Assembly (NCBI GenBank): GCA_903837025.1
Contig: CAILTC010000343.1
Span: forward strand, 1-7,486
Source of the DNA: an uncultured Bacteroidota bacterium
GTDB lineage: Bacteria; Bacteroidota; Bacteroidia; Flavobacteriales; Flavobacteriaceae
Length of the DNA: 7,486 nt
Direction of reading: 5' to 3'
The notes under the pieces are model-generated. The model did not search any database, was not told the origin of the DNA, and saw nothing but the letters and a program-made list of their open reading frames with translations. Numbering within the stretch: the first letter of the stretch is position 1; every line of letters starts with the position of its first letter. The position numbers and the translations under genes were made by a program. Of the stretch, positions 5,610 through 7,486 are shown piece after piece.

Positions 5610-7061
5610 ATGAGAAATATAACAAAAATATTAGTTGCCAATAGAGGAGAAATTGCCATTAGGGTAATGAAAACTGCTCAGAAAATGGGTATTAAAACGG
5701 TAGCGGTTTACTCTACTGCTGACAGAAATGCACCTCACGTAAAATTTGCCGATGAAGCCGTTTGGATTGGAGAATCACCCTCTAATCAATCTTATTTATT
5801 GGGAAATAAAATTATAGAAGTTGCCCAATCTTTAAACGTTGATGCCATTCACCCAGGATATGGTTTTTTGAGTGAGAATGCAGATTTTGCCGAAGAAGCA
5901 GAAAAAAACAACATCATTTTTATTGGACCAAAATCGAAAGCGATTCGGGTTATGGGCAGTAAATTAGCCGCAAAAGAAGCGGTTAAGGAATACAATATTC
6001 CGATGGTTCCTGGTTTTGACGAAGCCATTACCGATGTTGAAAAAGCCAAAATTGTGGCAAAGGAAGTTGGTTTTCCAATCCTTATAAAAGCGTCTGCAGG
6101 TGGCGGTGGAAAAGGAATGCGTGTGGTAGAAACGGAAGCTGAGTTTGAATCTCAGATGGATAGAGCTATTAGCGAAGCGATCGCTGCTTTTGGTGATGGA
6201 TCTGTTTTTATCGAAAAATATGTAGGTTCTCCACGTCACATCGAAATACAAATCATGGCCGATAGTCATGGAAATATCATTTATTTATTCGAAAGAGAAT
6301 GTAGTATTCAACGTCGCCACCAGAAAGTGGTAGAAGAAGCTCCGTCTTCGGTTTTAACGCCTGAATTACGTAAAAAAATGGGGGAAGCTGCTGTATTGGT
6401 GGCTAAATCTTGTGATTATTTGGGTGCTGGAACTGTCGAATTTTTATTGGATGAAAATAACAATTTCTACTTTTTAGAAATGAATACGCGTTTGCAAGTA
6501 GAACACCCTGTTTCGGAATGGATTACTGGTACCGATTTGGTCGAAATGCAAATTCGAGTGGCAAGGGGCGAAGCCCTACAAATCAAGCAAGAAGATTTGA
6601 AAATTAATGGTCATGCGATGGAATTGCGGGTCTATGCCGAAGATCCTATGAATGACTTTTTACCAAGTGTAGGCCATTTAGATGTATATCAATTACCGGT
6701 GGGCGAAGGAGTTCGTGTAGATAATGGTTTTGAGCAAGGAATGGATATTCCCATTTATTACGATCCTATGCTGGCTAAATTAATCACTTATGGAGCCACT
6801 CGTGAAGAGGCGATTCAGAAAATGATTCAAGCAATCGATGGTTATAAAGTAGAAGGTGTGCAAACGACGTTGCCTTTTGGGAAATTTGTTTTCGAACATG
6901 AAGCGTTTCGTTCCGGAAAATTTGACACCCATTTTGTGAAAAATTATTATGACGCCGCAGTTTTGAAAAATCAAATGGCTATAGAGGCCGAAATCGCTGC
7001 ACTTGTAGCTTTAAAACAATATTTTGAAGATCAAAAAATAGTACGATTACCAATTCAGTAA
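5610..7061 (+). CDS. accC: Biotin carboxylase subunit of an acyl-CoA carboxylase
   Basis: ATP-grasp enzyme that carboxylates protein-bound biotin with ATP and bicarbonate. The 483-residue length is that of a stand-alone biotin carboxylase with a short C-terminal extension after about residue 450. Seen directly: N-terminal ILVANRGEIAIRV; HPGYGFLSEN (81-90); GSK with Lys118; Lys160 followed by the glycine-rich ATP lid ASAGGGGKGM (161-170); RHIEIQ with His210; ERECSIQRRHQKVVEEAPS with Lys239; FLEMNTRLQVEHPV with Glu290, Asn292, Arg294, Glu298; and ELRVYAEDP with Arg340. All catalytic positions known from E. coli AccC are in place. No biotinyl domain is fused, so it must work with the carrier encoded just upstream. 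The next gene begins 3 nt after its stop, so the two are coexpressed. Confidence 0.97.
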   Translation: MRNITKILVANRGEIAIRVMKTAQKMGIKTVAVYSTADRNAPHVKFADEAVWIGESPSNQSYLLGNKIIEVAQSLNVDAIHPGYGFLSENADFAEEAEKNNIIFIGPKSKAIRVMGSKLAAKEAVKEYNIPMVPGFDEAITDVEKAKIVAKEVGFPILIKASAGGGGKGMRVVETEAEFESQMDRAISEAIAAFGDGSVFIEKYVGSPRHIEIQIMADSHGNIIYLFERECSIQRRHQKVVEEAPSSVLTPELRKKMGEAAVLVAKSCDYLGAGTVEFLLDENNNFYFLEMNTRLQVEHPVSEWITGTDLVEMQIRVARGEALQIKQEDLKINGHAMELRVYAEDPMNDFLPSVGHLDVYQLPVGEGVRVDNGFEQGMDIPIYYDPMLAKLITYGATREEAIQKMIQAIDGYKVEGVQTTLPFGKFVFEHEAFRSGKFDTHFVKNYYDAAVLKNQMAIEAEIAALVALKQYFEDQKIVRLPIQ

Positions 7062-7064
7062 ATT

Positions 7065-7486
7065 ATGGAATCTAAAATAACAGCATTAAACGATAAAATT
7101 GCTCAAGCCCATTTGGGTGGTGGCATAAAGCGTATTGAAAGACAACACGCCAATAAAAAACTGACAGCAAGAGAACGCATTAATTATTTGATGGATGAAG
7201 GTTCTTTTGAAGAAATTGGGATGTTGGTTACGCACCGAACTACTGATTTTGGTATGGAAAAAGAAATCTATTTTGGTGATGGCGTTATCACGGGATACGG
7301 AACTATAAATGGAAGATTGGTCTATGTTTTTGCTCAGGATTTTACGGTTTTTGGAGGGTCACTTTCTGAAACTCATGCCGAAAAAATTTGCAAAGTCATG
7401 GATATGGCTGTCAAAATGGGAGCACCAATGATAGGATTAAACGATTCTGGAGGAGCCCGTATTCAAGAAGGAGTTCGTTCTCTTGG
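7065..7486 (+). CDS. Acyl-CoA (propionyl-CoA-type) carboxylase carboxyltransferase subunit, 5' part
   Basis: The first 140 residues of a carboxyltransferase of the PccB/MccB/AccD5 class, which moves the carboxyl group from biotin to an acyl-CoA; the gene runs off the window. Seen directly: [22 protein letters not shown] (18-39, the family's N-terminal G-x-x-R-x-x-x-Q-H-x-x-x-K-L-T-A-R-E-R motif); [11 protein letters not shown] (42-52); [14 protein letters not shown] (71-84); [20 protein letters not shown] (89-108); and [12 protein letters not shown] (126-137), whose glycines form the oxyanion site. There is no zinc finger, which argues against an E. coli-type AccD. Full-length relatives have about 510-520 residues with two crotonase-fold halves. 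Propionyl-CoA is the likeliest substrate given this gene family, but the residue that sets acyl specificity lies beyond the window. The start is 3 nt after the biotin carboxylase stop. Confidence 0.95.
   Translation, partial: MESKITALNDKIAQAHLGGGIKRIERQHANKKLTARERINYLMDEGSFEEIGMLVTHRTTDFGMEKEIYFGDGVITGYGTINGRLVYVFAQDFTVFGGSLSETHAEKICKVMDMAVKMGAPMIGLNDSGGARIQEGVRSL

Noticed and set aside
5964..6269. Minus-strand open frame of 101 codons opposite the biotin carboxylase gene
   Set aside because: It covers the ATP-lid region of a highly conserved enzyme and its protein is Phe/His/Arg-rich, as antisense translations of such genes usually are.

Overview
The window looks like ordinary chromosomal DNA from a member of the Bacteroidota, most likely a Flavobacterium-like genus. 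The basis is the low GC content, the lack of clear Shine-Dalgarno sequences before most starts, protein sequences typical of that group (FtsY, Ndk, BshC, a split biotin-dependent carboxylase), and a bacillithiol gene outside the Firmicutes. No mobile element, phage gene, CRISPR array, tRNA or rRNA was seen. The genus is an inference from style, not from a marker gene.

Left part (1-1275, plus strand): the C-terminal third of ftsY (signal recognition particle receptor), then a 29-nt imperfect stem-loop, then three tightly packed genes. These are a 58-residue protein with two predicted membrane helices (374-550), a small lipoprotein with a lipocalin-like start (555-998), and a short DUF721/DciA-type protein (979-1275) that overlaps the lipoprotein gene by 20 nt. 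This group converges on ndk (1394-1813, minus strand). The whole gap between them is filled by a 110-bp element: a perfect 19-bp inverted repeat enclosing a hairpin that looks like a bidirectional terminator.

Middle part (1925-4820, minus strand): bshC, the last enzyme of bacillithiol synthesis, followed 31 nt downstream by a polytopic membrane protein of the DUF5009/DUF1624 family, related to heparan-alpha-glucosaminide N-acetyltransferase. The two read as one transcription unit. Both families have links to glucosamine chemistry, which is the most interesting functional hint here.

Right part (5047-7486, plus strand): a biotin carboxyl carrier protein, a biotin carboxylase and the start of a carboxyltransferase beta-type subunit. 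Together they form an acyl-CoA (probably propionyl-CoA) carboxylase operon in which the usual alpha subunit is split into two genes. The 226-bp AT-rich gap between bshC and this operon must carry divergent promoters, and it holds two spaced dyads that could be operators.

Most genes are recognisable housekeeping or metabolic genes. I found no convincing undescribed multi-gene system. The points worth following are the small membrane protein and lipoprotein pair next to ftsY and dciA, the nested inverted repeat, the bshC/acetyltransferase pairing, and the carboxylase operon's upstream dyads and unusual biotin motif.
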